A DNA stretch of 7,513 nucleotides from Bacteroidales bacterium (GTDB lineage: Bacteria; Bacteroidota; Bacteroidia; Bacteroidales; UBA7960), in the NCBI GenBank assembly GCA_003554665.1, contig PWGY01000023.1, positions 1 through 7,513 of the forward strand, read 5' to 3'. Position numbers and translations under genes: made by a program. Under the pieces are notes generated by a model. The model saw only the letters and a program-made list of their open reading frames with translations, had not been told where the DNA came from and did no database searches. How positions within the stretch are numbered: the first letter of the stretch is position 1; every line of letters begins with the position of its first letter. Shown here piece after piece: positions 1 to 7,513 of the stretch.

Positions 1-3000
1 AAGAGCTCAGTGATCCGTGGCAAACCACCGGTAATCTCACCGGATTTACCAACAGCCCTTGGTATTTTGGCAATAATGGTACCGGGTTTTACCTCCTTAT
101 TATCGGAGATCACTACATGGGCGCCCACAGGCATATCATAAACCCTGAGTATTTCACCATCAGTGCTGACAATACTCAGCGACGGGTTCCGGGTCTTGTC
201 TTTGGATTCTGTAATTACCTTCTCATGATAACCGGTTTGCTCATCGGAATCTGTACGGTAAGTGGTACCTTCAACCATGTTGTTGTAAACCACTTTACCT
301 GTTTTATCCGAAACAATCACCGCATTGTAAGGATCCCACTCACAGATCAGGTCACCTTTTTTCACCTCATCACCATCTTTATTATAAAGGTTGGCGCCAT
401 AAGGAATGTTCTGACTGGTGAGTACCATCTGGGTGTTCTTATCCACAATACGCATCTCGGCAGACCGACCGATCACAACCTGATACTCCCTGCCTTCCTC
501 ATTGGTAAAAGGAACCGAGCGGAGTTCGTCGATCTCCAGGACTCCGTCATATTTTGCATTCACCTTGGAAGCCGTGGCAATATTCGAGGCGGTACCACCA
601 ACGTGGAATGTACGGAGGGTTAGCTGTGTACCGGGCTCACCAATAGATTGAGCGGCAATTACACCAACCGATTCTCCCTTCTGTACCATCCGGCCTGAGG
701 CCAGGTTCCTTCCGTAACATCTGGCACATACACCCACTTTGGACTCACAGGTAAGTACTGAACGGATCTCAACCGCTTCAATGGGTGAGTCTTCAATCAC
801 CTGGCAAATTTCCTCGGTAAGCTCACCACCAGCTTTCACAATCAGTTTGCCGGTGGAAGGATGATAGATGTCATGGAGGCTGTTACGACCCAGTATGCGG
901 TCGTAGAGGGTCTCAACAGTTTCTTCATTGTTCTTGAGGGCAGTGGCCGTAAGTCCCCTGAGGGTTCCGCAGTCTTTCTCTGTAATAATCACATCTTGTG
1001 CCACATCCACCAGTCGACGGGTCAGATAACCCGCATCGGCTGTTTTCAAAGCGGTATCTGCCAGACCCTTACGTGCACCGTGTGTGGAGATAAAGTACTC
1101 AAGTACCGATAGACCTTCCTTGAAGTTTGACAGAATGGGGTTCTCGATGATCTCACCACCCTTGGCGCCCGATTTCTGGGGCTTGGCCATCAGACCACGC
1201 ATACCGGAAAGCTGACGGATCTGTTCCTTGGAACCCCTTGCACCGGAATCCAGCATCATAAACACCGGGTTAAACCCATGGTTGTCTGCTGTCGTTCGGT
1301 CAATCAGAACCTTGGTGAGCTTGGCGTTGGTATGTGTCCAGATGTCAATGATCTGGTTGTAACGTTCGTTATTGGTAATAAAACCCATGCTATAGTTGCC
1401 GCGAACCTCTTCAACCTGGTCATCAGCCTGGTTGATCAGGATCTGTTTTTCTTCAGGCACCAGGATATCACCCAGATTAAATGACAATCCGCCACGGAAA
1501 GCCATATTGAACCCAAGATCCTTGATGTCGTCCAAAAACTTTGAAGTTCGGGAAATGCCTGTTTCCTTCATGATACCGCCAATCACATCCCGTAGGGCCT
1601 TCTTGGTCAGCAGCATATTGACAAAACCGTAGCGCTCAGGAACGACCCGGTTAAACAAAACCCGTCCGACCGTGGTTTCAACCACGCGGTCGATCAGCTC
1701 ATTGTTTTCTTTGACCTTGACCCTGACTTTGATGACGGCATGCAGGTCAGCAGCTCCTTCATTGTATGCAATGATCACCTCTTCGGGCCCGTAAAAACTC
1801 AGCCCCTCCCCTTTTACAGGGTGTTCTTCTGTGCTTTTCCGACCTTTGGTCATGTAATAAAGGCCCAACACCATATCCTGAGAAGGTACGGCAATCGGAG
1901 CACCATTGGCCGGGTTCAGAATGTTGTGTGAGGCAAGCATGAGCAGTTGGGCTTCCAGTATGGCAGCATTGCCAAGCGGAAGATGCACCGCCATCTGGTC
2001 ACCATCAAAGTCTGCGTTGAATGCGGTACAGACAAGGGGATGCAGCTGGATGGCCTTGCCCTCGATCAGCTTGGGCTGAAAAGACTGAATACCTAACCTG
2101 TGAAGCGTGGGAGCACGGTTAAGCAGCACAGGATGGCCTTTCAATACGTTTTCAAGAATATCCCATACCACAGGATCTTTCCTGTCCACAATTTTTTTGG
2201 CAGATTTCACCGTTTTCACAATGCCTCTTTCCAGCATCTTGCGAATGATAAACGGCTTAAACAGCTCGGAAGCCATTTCCTTCGGGATCCCGCACTCATG
2301 AAGCTGCAACTCGGGTCCGACAACGATCACCGACCGCGACGAATAATCCACCCGTTTACCCAGCAAGTTCTGGCGGAAACGTCCCTGCTTACCTTTCAGG
2401 CTGTCAGAAAGAGATTTAAGCGGCCTGTTTGACTCAGTTTTTACTGCATTGGTCTTACGTGAATTATCAAACAGGGAGTCTACAGCCTCCTGCAGCATCC
2501 GTTTTTCATTACGCAGAATCACGTCCGGAGCCTTGATCTCAATCAATCGCTTCAGCCGGTTATTCCGGATAATTACACGACGGTAAAGGTCGTTCAGATC
2601 ACTGGTGGCAAAACGTCCACCATCCAGGGGTACCAGTGGGCGCAGCTCCGGAGGGATTACCGGTACCACATCCACGATCATCCAGTCAGGTTTATTCTCA
2701 ATGGTCTTCTGGGCATCGCGAAATGCCTCAACCACCTGCAGGCGCTTGAGGGCATCGGCTTTGCGTTGCTGCGAAGTTTCTGTATTGGCTTTATGGCGAA
2801 GGTCGTAAGATAACTGGTCCAAATCCAGGTTGGCCAACAGCTCTTTGAGGGCATCCGCGCCCATTTTTGCCACAAACTTTTCCGGATCGTCATTTTCCAG
2901 CAGCTGGTTCTCCACCGGAAGTGATTCCAGGACATTAAAATATTCTTCCTCTGTAAGGAAATCCATGAAGTTCAGTTCATCTGACTTCGCTCCGGGATTG

Positions 3001-3428
3001 ATCACCACATAACGTTCATAATAAATGATCTGATCCAGTTTTTTGGACGGCAACCCCAGGAGGTAACCAATTTTGTTGGGCAAGGTACGGAAGAACCAGA
3101 TATGGGCCACCGGCACAACAAGTTTAATGTGCCCCATACGTTCCCTCCTTACCTTCTTCTCCGTAACCTCAACACCACAACGGTCACACACAATGCCCTT
3201 ATAACGGATACGCTTGTATTTCCCGCAATGGCACTCCCAGTCCTTTACAGGGCCAAAAATGCGCTCACAGAACAAGCCGTCTCTTTCAGGCTTATATGTA
3301 CGGTAGTTAATGGTTTCTGGCTTCAACACCTCTCCATGCGACCTTTCAAGAACGGATTCGGGGGAAGCAAGGCTGATGGTAATGCTGGAGAAATTGCTTT
3401 TGACGTTGGATTCTTTTCTGAAAGCCAT
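1..3428 (-). CDS. rpoC: DNA-directed RNA polymerase subunit beta' (RpoC), 3' end beyond the window
   Basis: Encodes beta', the largest subunit of core RNA polymerase, which carries the catalytic Mg2+ site. It begins at an ATG (3426-3428) giving MAFRKE, and 1142 codons stay in frame to the edge; I followed the translation through most of the gene and saw no stop or frameshift. Visible in order: N-terminal zinc ribbon (C66, C68, C81, C84); [19 protein letters not shown] leading to the active-site region; catalytic NADFDGDQM with Asp473, Asp475 and Asp477; bridge helix around residues 784-808 ([19 protein letters not shown]); second zinc site C820, C894, C901, C904; first trigger-loop arm with R939 and H942 (E. 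coli R933 and H936). An insertion of about 180 residues (roughly 951-1130) matches the E. coli SI3 position, and the reading ends in the returning arm ([11 protein letters not shown]). E. coli beta' has 1407 residues, so roughly 270-290 C-terminal residues are missing. Position 938 is Leu where E. coli has Met932, which I believe is usual in Bacteroidota. There is no Shine-Dalgarno upstream. Confidence 0.98.
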   Translation of the reverse strand, partial: MAFRKESNVKSNFSSITISLASPESVLERSHGEVLKPETINYRTYKPERDGLFCERIFGPVKDWECHCGKYKRIRYKGIVCDRCGVEVTEKKVRRERMGHIKLVVPVAHIWFFRTLPNKIGYLLGLPSKKLDQIIYYERYVVINPGAKSDELNFMDFLTEEEYFNVLESLPVENQLLENDDPEKFVAKMGADALKELLANLDLDQLSYDLRHKANTETSQQRKADALKRLQVVEAFRDAQKTIENKPDWMIVDVVPVIPPELRPLVPLDGGRFATSDLNDLYRRVIIRNNRLKRLIEIKAPDVILRNEKRMLQEAVDSLFDNSRKTNAVKTESNRPLKSLSDSLKGKQGRFRQNLLGKRVDYSSRSVIVVGPELQLHECGIPKEMASELFKPFIIRKMLERGIVKTVKSAKKIVDRKDPVVWDILENVLKGHPVLLNRAPTLHRLGIQSFQPKLIEGKAIQLHPLVCTAFNADFDGDQMAVHLPLGNAAILEAQLLMLASHNILNPANGAPIAVPSQDMVLGLYYMTKGRKSTEEHPVKGEGLSFYGPEEVIIAYNEGAADLHAVIKVRVKVKENNELIDRVVETTVGRVLFNRVVPERYGFVNMLLTKKALRDVIGGIMKETGISRTSKFLDDIKDLGFNMAFRGGLSFNLGDILVPEEKQILINQADDQVEEVRGNYSMGFITNNERYNQIIDIWTHTNAKLTKVLIDRTTADNHGFNPVFMMLDSGARGSKEQIRQLSGMRGLMAKPQKSGAKGGEIIENPILSNFKEGLSVLEYFISTHGARKGLADTALKTADAGYLTRRLVDVAQDVIITEKDCGTLRGLTATALKNNEETVETLYDRILGRNSLHDIYHPSTGKLIVKAGGELTEEICQVIEDSPIEAVEIRSVLTCESKVGVCARCYGRNLASGRMVQKGESVGVIAAQSIGEPGTQLTLRTFHVGGTASNIATASKVNAKYDGVLEIDELRSVPFTNEEGREYQVVIGRSAEMRIVDKNTQMVLTSQNIPYGANLYNKDGDEVKKGDLICEWDPYNAVIVSDKTGKVVYNNMVEGTTYRTDSDEQTGYHEKVITESKDKTRNPSLSIVSTDGEILRVYDMPVGAHVVISDNKEVKPGTIIAKIPRAVGKSGEITGGLPRITEL

Positions 3429-3501
3429 ATATACTGTTTATTAAAGGTCTGATTCTATTGTTGATCGAACTTGGCTGACAACGGATGCTGCATGCACCAC
3501 A
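3429..3501 (-). other. rpoB-rpoC intercistronic spacer
   Basis: A 73-base non-coding gap between the rpoB stop codon and the rpoC start codon. The last 17 bases before the rpoC ATG are A/T-rich (TTTAATAAACAGTATAT) with no GGAG-like Shine-Dalgarno, as expected in Bacteroidota, where initiation often relies on A-rich, unstructured leaders. I see no terminator and no convincing promoter, so rpoB and rpoC are probably co-transcribed. The only fold visible is a weak five-pair stem near 3484-3498. Confidence 0.75.
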
Positions 3502-6500
3502 TTAATCGAACCGAAGATTGAGACCCAGTCCCCTGAGTTCATGCACCAAAACATTGAATGATTCCGGAACACCGGGAACAGGCATATTGTCACCTTTCAC
3601 AAGGGCTTCATACGTCTTGGCACGGCCAATCACATCATCCGACTTCACGGTCAGGATCTCCTGCAACACATTTGCGGCACCAAAGGCTTCCAGTGCCCAA
3701 ACCTCCATCTCTCCGAACCGTTGACCGCCAAACTGGGCTTTCCCGCCCAAAGGTTGCTGTGTGATCAGCGAATAAGGCCCGATGGAGCGGGCATGCATCT
3801 TATCATCGACCATGTGCCCGAGCTTCAGCATATAAATCATACCAACTGTAGCAGGCTGGTCAAAACGTTCCCCGGTACCACCATCATACAAGTGAACCTT
3901 ACCGTTTTCCGGCAACCCTGCTTTGTTGAGGTATTCATTGATCTGATCAATCTGAGCCCCGTCAAAAATCGGCGTGCCGAAAGTCATGCCAAGCTTTTCT
4001 CCGGCCCAGCCCAGTACCGTTTCATAGATTTGCCCGAGGTTCATACGGGAAGGAACACCAAGGGGGTTCAACACGACATCAACCGGAGTTCCGTCTGCAA
4101 GGAAAGGCATATCCTCCTGGCGAACGATTTTGGCAACAATACCCTTATTACCATGCCGGCCCGCCATTTTATCCCCAACTTTCAGTTTCCGCTTCTTGGC
4201 CAGATAAACCTTTGCAAGCTGTACAATGCCTGTGGGAAGTTCATCCCCGACTGTAGCAGTAAACTTCTTACGGTTATAAGTCCCAAGAATATCCTTAAAC
4301 TGAATGGAGTAGTTATGAAGCAACTCCTTGATCAGCTCATTCTTCTTCTTGTCAGTGGTCCAGTTATTCGGATTAATGGTTGAGTAATCCAGGCCATGCA
4401 GGATCTTTTGTGTAAACTTGGTCCCCTTGGGAACAACAGATTCTTTCAGGCTGTTGGTAACTCCCTGGGAGGTCTTTCCGGAAACCAGCACAATCAGTTT
4501 GTCAACCAGTTTGGAACGCAACTCTCCGGCCTTCTGGTTAAATTCTTCCTCAAGCTTCTCCAGCTGTGCTTTCTCTTTTGTTTTCGCTTTCCGGTCTTTC
4601 AGCACGCGGGAAAACAGCTTTTTGTCCACTATAACCCCTTTGGTGGCCGGCGGAGCCTTTAGTGAAGCATCTTTCACATCACCTGCCTTGTCACCGAAAA
4701 TGGCGCGCAGCAACTTCTCCTCAGGTGTCGGATCAGTCTCACCCTTGGGGGTGATCTTTCCAATCAGAATATCCCCTTCATTCACTTCTGCACCAATGCG
4801 AATCAACCCGTACTCATCAAGGTCTTTAATTGCATCTGCACTCACATTTGGGATATCGCTGGTAAGCTCTTCAGCACCACGTTTGGTATCGCGTACATCC
4901 AGTGAAAACTCTTCAATGTGGATGGAGGTAAAAATATCGTCACGCACAATCTTGTCAGATACCACAATGGCATCCTCAAAGTTATAACCCTTCCAGGGCA
5001 TAAAAGCCACCTTAAGGTTCCGGCCCAGGGCCAGTTCTCCGTTCTTGGTGGCATACCCCTCGCAAAGGAGCTGCCCCTTTTTCACTTTTTGTCCCTTTCG
5101 GACAATGGGATTGAGGTTCAGGCAGGAGTTCTGGTTCGTCTTGGCAAACTTGGTAAGCCTGTAGGATTTAACATCATCCTCAAAGCTGACCAGGCGCTCT
5201 TCCTCGTTGCGGGTATAACGGATTACAATCTCTTCGGCATCCACATACTCAACCACCCCGTCACCTTCTGCATGGATCAGTACACGCGAATCATTGGCAA
5301 CCCGCTGCTCCAGACCGGTTCCCACAATCGGGGCCTCCGGGTTAATCAGCGGCACAGCCTGACGCATCATATTACTCCCCATCAGTGCCCGGTTGGCATC
5401 ATCATGCTCCAGAAAAGGAATCAAAGAAGCAGCAATTGAAGCGATCTGGTTGGGACCCACGTCCATCAGCTGGATGTTCTCAGGGGTCACAATCGGATAA
5501 TCGGCCTGGTACCTGACCTTGATCCGGTCTTCTTTAAATGTGCCGTCCTTATTCAGTGGCACATTGGCCTGGCTGATTATTTCCGTTTCTTCTTCTTCAG
5601 CTGAAAGATAAACAGGATCCTTATCAAAACGAACCTTGCCATTATCCACCTCAAAATATGGGGTTTCAATAAAGCCCAGTTCATTGACTTTCGCGTACAC
5701 ACACATGGAAGAGATCAAACCGATGTTCGGCCCTTCAGGTGTTTCAATCGTACAAAGTCGGCCGTAATGGGTAAAGTGCACGTCCCTCACTTCAAAACCT
5801 GCACGCTCACGCGACAGACCTCCGGGTCCGAGTGCCGACATCCTGCGCTTGTGCGTGATCTCTGCCAGCGGATTGGTCTGATCCATGAACTGTGACAACT
5901 GGTTGGTTCCGAAGAAAGAATTGATCACCGACGACAATGTCTTGGCATTGATCAGGTCAGTGGGGGCAAACACCTCATTGTCACGAACATTCATACGCTC
6001 CCTGATGGTTCTTGCCATACGGGCCAGACCCACACCAAACTGCGCATAAAGCTGCTCACCAACTGTACGTACACGGCGGTTACTCAGGTGGTCAATGTCA
6101 TCCACATCCGCTTTGGCGTTAACAAGTTCAATCAGGTATTTGACGATATATATGATGTCTTCCCTGGTCAGAATTTTGACATCCATCGGCGTGTCAAGGT
6201 TCAACTTCCGGTTTATCCGGTAGCGTCCCACATCACCCAGGTCATAGCGTTTATCAGAGAAGAAAAGCTTTTCAATCATGCTGCGGGCGGTCTCATCATC
6301 CGGCGGATCCGCATTCCGCAGCAGGCGATAAATAAATTCAACGGCCTCTTTCTCTGAATTGGTGGTATCTTTTTGAAGGGTGTTGTAAACAAGAACGTAG
6401 TCGTTCACGTTCACACCTTCCTTATGGAGGATTAATGACTTAACGCCGGCATCAAGGATCATTTCAATGTGATCATTCTCAAGCACGGTTTCCCGGTCAA

Positions 6501-7314
6501 GGATCACTTCCGTTCTTTCAATGGAAACAACCTCACCCGTATCCTCATCCACAAAGTCCTCCACCCATGTCCGAAGCACCCGGGCAGCTAGTTTTCTCCC
6601 CACATGCTTCTTCAATCCTGTTTTGGTTACCTTCAACTCATCCGCAAGGTCGAAGATTTCCAGAATATCTTTATCCCTTTCGTAACCGATTGCGCGCAAC
6701 AGCGTCGTAACAGGAAGCTTTTTCTTCCGGTCGATGTAAGCATACATCACACTGTTGATATCGGTAGCAAATTCAATCCACGAACCCTTGAACGGGATGA
6801 TTCTGGCGCTGTATAACTGCGTACCGTTGGCATGCACGCTGGTACCGAAAAACACACCGGGAGACCGATGCAACTGGGAAACCACAACCCGCTCTGCGCC
6901 GTTGATCAGGAAGGTTCCCTTGGGGGTCATGTAAGGGATCATTCCAAGATATACATCCTGGATAATTGTTTCGAAATCTTCGTGCTCAGGGTCGGTGCAA
7001 TACAGCTTCAGCTTGGCTTTAAGCGGCACACTGTAAGTAAGTCCTCTGTCAATACATTCCTGGATGGAGTATTTGGGAGGGTCAATAAAATAATCCAGGA
7101 ACTCCAGCACGAAATTATTCCTGGCATCTGAAATGGGAAAATTCTCACTGAACACCTTGAACAACCCTTCATTTTTCCTGTTTTCAGGGGTGGTCTCAAG
7201 CTGGAAAAAGTCCTGGAAGGACTTTATCTGGATTTCCAGAAAATCTGGATAATCAAAATGGGTGGGAACAGTACCGAAATTAACCCTTTGTGCGATGTTT
7301 TGTTTTGCTGTCAA
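3502..7314 (-). CDS. rpoB: DNA-directed RNA polymerase subunit beta (RpoB), complete
   Basis: Encodes beta, which with beta' forms the active-site cleft of RNA polymerase and is the target of rifamycins. The 1270-residue length is what I expect for Bacteroidota (E. coli 1342). Visible in order: N-terminal QRVNFGT and [16 protein letters not shown]; lobe-domain segment [19 protein letters not shown]; rifampicin region [19 protein letters not shown] with the sensitive-type residues Gln475, Asp478, His488 and Ser493 (E. coli 513, 516, 526, 531), then [25 protein letters not shown] with Glu780 and Asp781 (E. coli 813/814); and [12 protein letters not shown] with Lys1049 and Lys1057 (E. coli 1065/1073). 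A Lys/Glu-rich insertion of about 107 residues (roughly 909-1015) sits at the E. coli SI2 (beta-i9) position. The C-terminus is [13 protein letters not shown] followed by TAA. The start codon is TTG: the frame is open back to a TAG at 7387-7389 without an ATG, and the next in-frame Met is residue 125, inside a conserved domain. Confidence 0.99.
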   Translation of the reverse strand: MTAKQNIAQRVNFGTVPTHFDYPDFLEIQIKSFQDFFQLETTPENRKNEGLFKVFSENFPISDARNNFVLEFLDYFIDPPKYSIQECIDRGLTYSVPLKAKLKLYCTDPEHEDFETIIQDVYLGMIPYMTPKGTFLINGAERVVVSQLHRSPGVFFGTSVHANGTQLYSARIIPFKGSWIEFATDINSVMYAYIDRKKKLPVTTLLRAIGYERDKDILEIFDLADELKVTKTGLKKHVGRKLAARVLRTWVEDFVDEDTGEVVSIERTEVILDRETVLENDHIEMILDAGVKSLILHKEGVNVNDYVLVYNTLQKDTTNSEKEAVEFIYRLLRNADPPDDETARSMIEKLFFSDKRYDLGDVGRYRINRKLNLDTPMDVKILTREDIIYIVKYLIELVNAKADVDDIDHLSNRRVRTVGEQLYAQFGVGLARMARTIRERMNVRDNEVFAPTDLINAKTLSSVINSFFGTNQLSQFMDQTNPLAEITHKRRMSALGPGGLSRERAGFEVRDVHFTHYGRLCTIETPEGPNIGLISSMCVYAKVNELGFIETPYFEVDNGKVRFDKDPVYLSAEEEETEIISQANVPLNKDGTFKEDRIKVRYQADYPIVTPENIQLMDVGPNQIASIAASLIPFLEHDDANRALMGSNMMRQAVPLINPEAPIVGTGLEQRVANDSRVLIHAEGDGVVEYVDAEEIVIRYTRNEEERLVSFEDDVKSYRLTKFAKTNQNSCLNLNPIVRKGQKVKKGQLLCEGYATKNGELALGRNLKVAFMPWKGYNFEDAIVVSDKIVRDDIFTSIHIEEFSLDVRDTKRGAEELTSDIPNVSADAIKDLDEYGLIRIGAEVNEGDILIGKITPKGETDPTPEEKLLRAIFGDKAGDVKDASLKAPPATKGVIVDKKLFSRVLKDRKAKTKEKAQLEKLEEEFNQKAGELRSKLVDKLIVLVSGKTSQGVTNSLKESVVPKGTKFTQKILHGLDYSTINPNNWTTDKKKNELIKELLHNYSIQFKDILGTYNRKKFTATVGDELPTGIVQLAKVYLAKKRKLKVGDKMAGRHGNKGIVAKIVRQEDMPFLADGTPVDVVLNPLGVPSRMNLGQIYETVLGWAGEKLGMTFGTPIFDGAQIDQINEYLNKAGLPENGKVHLYDGGTGERFDQPATVGMIYMLKLGHMVDDKMHARSIGPYSLITQQPLGGKAQFGGQRFGEMEVWALEAFGAANVLQEILTVKSDDVIGRAKTYEALVKGDNMPVPGVPESFNVLVHELRGLGLNLRFD

Positions 7315-7344
7315 AGTTCGATGGTTTGAAGTTACTAAAAAGCG
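7312..7344 (-). promoter_or_regulatory. rpoB translation start: TTG codon without Shine-Dalgarno
   Basis: The rpoB start codon at 7312-7314 reads TTG. It is chosen because the following codons ([14 protein letters not shown]) match the expected RpoB N-terminus in length and sequence. The frame upstream, back to the stop at 7387-7389, contains no ATG or GTG, and the next ATG would remove 124 conserved residues. The leader just upstream on the minus strand (TAGTAACTTCAAACCATCGA then ACT) has no purine-rich Shine-Dalgarno. A rare start codon with a weak leader could lower or tune beta synthesis, but that effect is inference. Confidence 0.85.
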
Positions 7345-7373
7345 AAAAAAAAAGAAAACAAATAAACAGCAAT
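7337..7373 (-). promoter_or_regulatory. T-rich tract after the intercistronic hairpin
   Basis: Read on the minus strand, the 37 bases after the hairpin are strongly T-rich. They include a run of nine T (7345-7353) preceded by TTTTC and, after CGC, a run of five T (7337-7341). In RNA this is a U-rich, unstructured stretch about 20 nt beyond the hairpin base and ending 22 nt before the start codon. A canonical intrinsic terminator has its U run directly after the stem, so this spacing is not canonical. The tract could contribute to pausing or partial termination, or act as an unstructured ribosome standby region. Which of these applies cannot be told from sequence. Confidence 0.5.
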
Positions 7374-7425
7374 AAAGATCAGACTTCTACAGCGGATGAA
7401 AACACCCGGCAGAAATCTGATCTTT
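7374..7425 (-). promoter_or_regulatory. Long RNA hairpin between rplL and rpoB (candidate attenuator or RNase III processing site)
   Basis: In the minus-strand transcript these 52 nt fold on themselves almost completely. Ten Watson-Crick pairs form from AAAGATCAGA (7425-7416) and TCTGATCTTT (7383-7374). Seven more follow (7415-7409 with 7384-7390, including two G-U pairs). After a two-nt bulge (7391-7392), six more form (7408-7403 with 7393-7398, one G-U pair), capped by a UUUU loop (7399-7402). The three G-U pairs would be A-C mismatches on the opposite strand, so the structure favours RNA made in the direction of rplL and rpoB. In E. coli the rplL-rpoB gap contains a partial terminator and an RNase III cleavage site. 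The position and length here fit either role, but the role itself is inferred. Confidence 0.75.
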
Positions 7426-7443
7426 TTGACGGACCGCGCAGGA

Positions 7444-7513
7444 TTACTTTACTTCAACCTCTGCCCCAGCTTCGTCGAGTTGTTTCTTCAGCGACTCTGC
7501 TTCATCCTTTGTA
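7444..7513 (-). CDS. rplL: 50S ribosomal protein L7/L12, C-terminal end only
   Basis: Only the last 22 codons and a TAA stop (7444-7446) are in the window. The peptide TKDEAESLKKQLDEAGAEVEVK matches the end of the L7/L12 C-terminal domain (E. coli ends SKDEAEALKKKLEEAGASVEVK), which makes the identification firm despite the short length. L7/L12 forms the multimeric stalk of the large ribosomal subunit and recruits translational GTPases. Its place 129 bases upstream of rpoB is the standard rplJL-rpoBC arrangement. The start and N-terminal dimerisation domain lie beyond the right edge. Confidence 0.95.
   Translation of the reverse strand, partial: TKDEAESLKKQLDEAGAEVEVK

Noticed and set aside
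1..3428. Possibility that rpoC is a broken or frameshifted gene because it lacks a stop in the window.
   Set aside because: The frame from the ATG at 3428 reaches base 3 as conserved RpoC sequence ([11 protein letters not shown]), with all zinc and catalytic residues in the same frame. The gene simply continues past the edge.
3484..3498. Small inverted repeat around the TGCATGCA palindrome just after the rpoB stop codon.
   Set aside because: Only five pairs including one G-U, no following T run, and such a short stem is expected by chance.
3721..4383. A 220-codon open frame on the plus strand inside rpoB.
   Set aside because: It is antisense to the conserved 3' part of rpoB, has no recognisable domain or start signal, and its length follows from the codon bias of the real gene. 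The same applies to the open plus-strand frames at 117-623, 4418-4987 and 4918-5439.
5821..5900. Possible rifampicin-resistance allele in rpoB.
   Set aside because: The key positions Q475, D478, H488 and S493 are all sensitive-type. The Thr and Ala differences from E. coli in DQTNPLAE are, as far as I recall, normal for Bacteroidota.
7315..7373. Possible Bacteroidota-type promoter (TTTG near -33, TAnnTTTG near -7) upstream of rpoB.
   Set aside because: TTTATTTG and TAACTTCA are only partial matches, and the TTTG to TAAC spacing (about 24) is outside the usual range, so it is not supported.

Overview
This is a conserved housekeeping locus: the end of a ribosomal-protein gene followed by the two large RNA polymerase subunit genes, all on the minus strand in the order rplL > rpoB > rpoC. 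It holds the last 22 codons of rplL (L7/L12), a complete rpoB (beta, 1270 codons) and the first 1142 codons of rpoC (beta'), which runs off the left edge. No mobile element, CRISPR array, tRNA or rRNA is visible, and I found no undescribed system.

The source is most likely a member of the Bacteroidota. RpoB and RpoC carry signatures I associate with that phylum: the RpoC N-terminus MAFRKE...NFS, the RpoB stretch QRVNFGT...[16 protein letters not shown], the trigger-loop sequence [10 protein letters not shown], and an SI3-type insertion in the RpoC trigger loop. No gene start has a recognisable Shine-Dalgarno sequence and the leaders are A/T-rich, which also fits Bacteroidota. I cannot fix the family from two conserved genes.

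Layout, right to left (direction of transcription): rplL 3' end (7444-7513); a 129-base spacer (7315-7443) with a long near-perfect hairpin followed by a T-rich tract; rpoB (3502-7314), which starts at TTG; a 73-base spacer (3429-3501) with little in it; and rpoC (1-3428), cut within the second arm of the trigger loop. All catalytic and zinc-binding residues inside the window are intact.

The genes probably share one transcript. Beta and beta' assemble with alpha2 and omega into core RNA polymerase, while L7/L12 forms the ribosomal stalk that recruits translation factors. The rplL-rpoB spacer is where ribosomal-protein output can be uncoupled from polymerase output. In E. coli this junction holds a partial terminator and an RNase III site. 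The hairpin here sits in the equivalent place and is the most notable non-coding element of the window.
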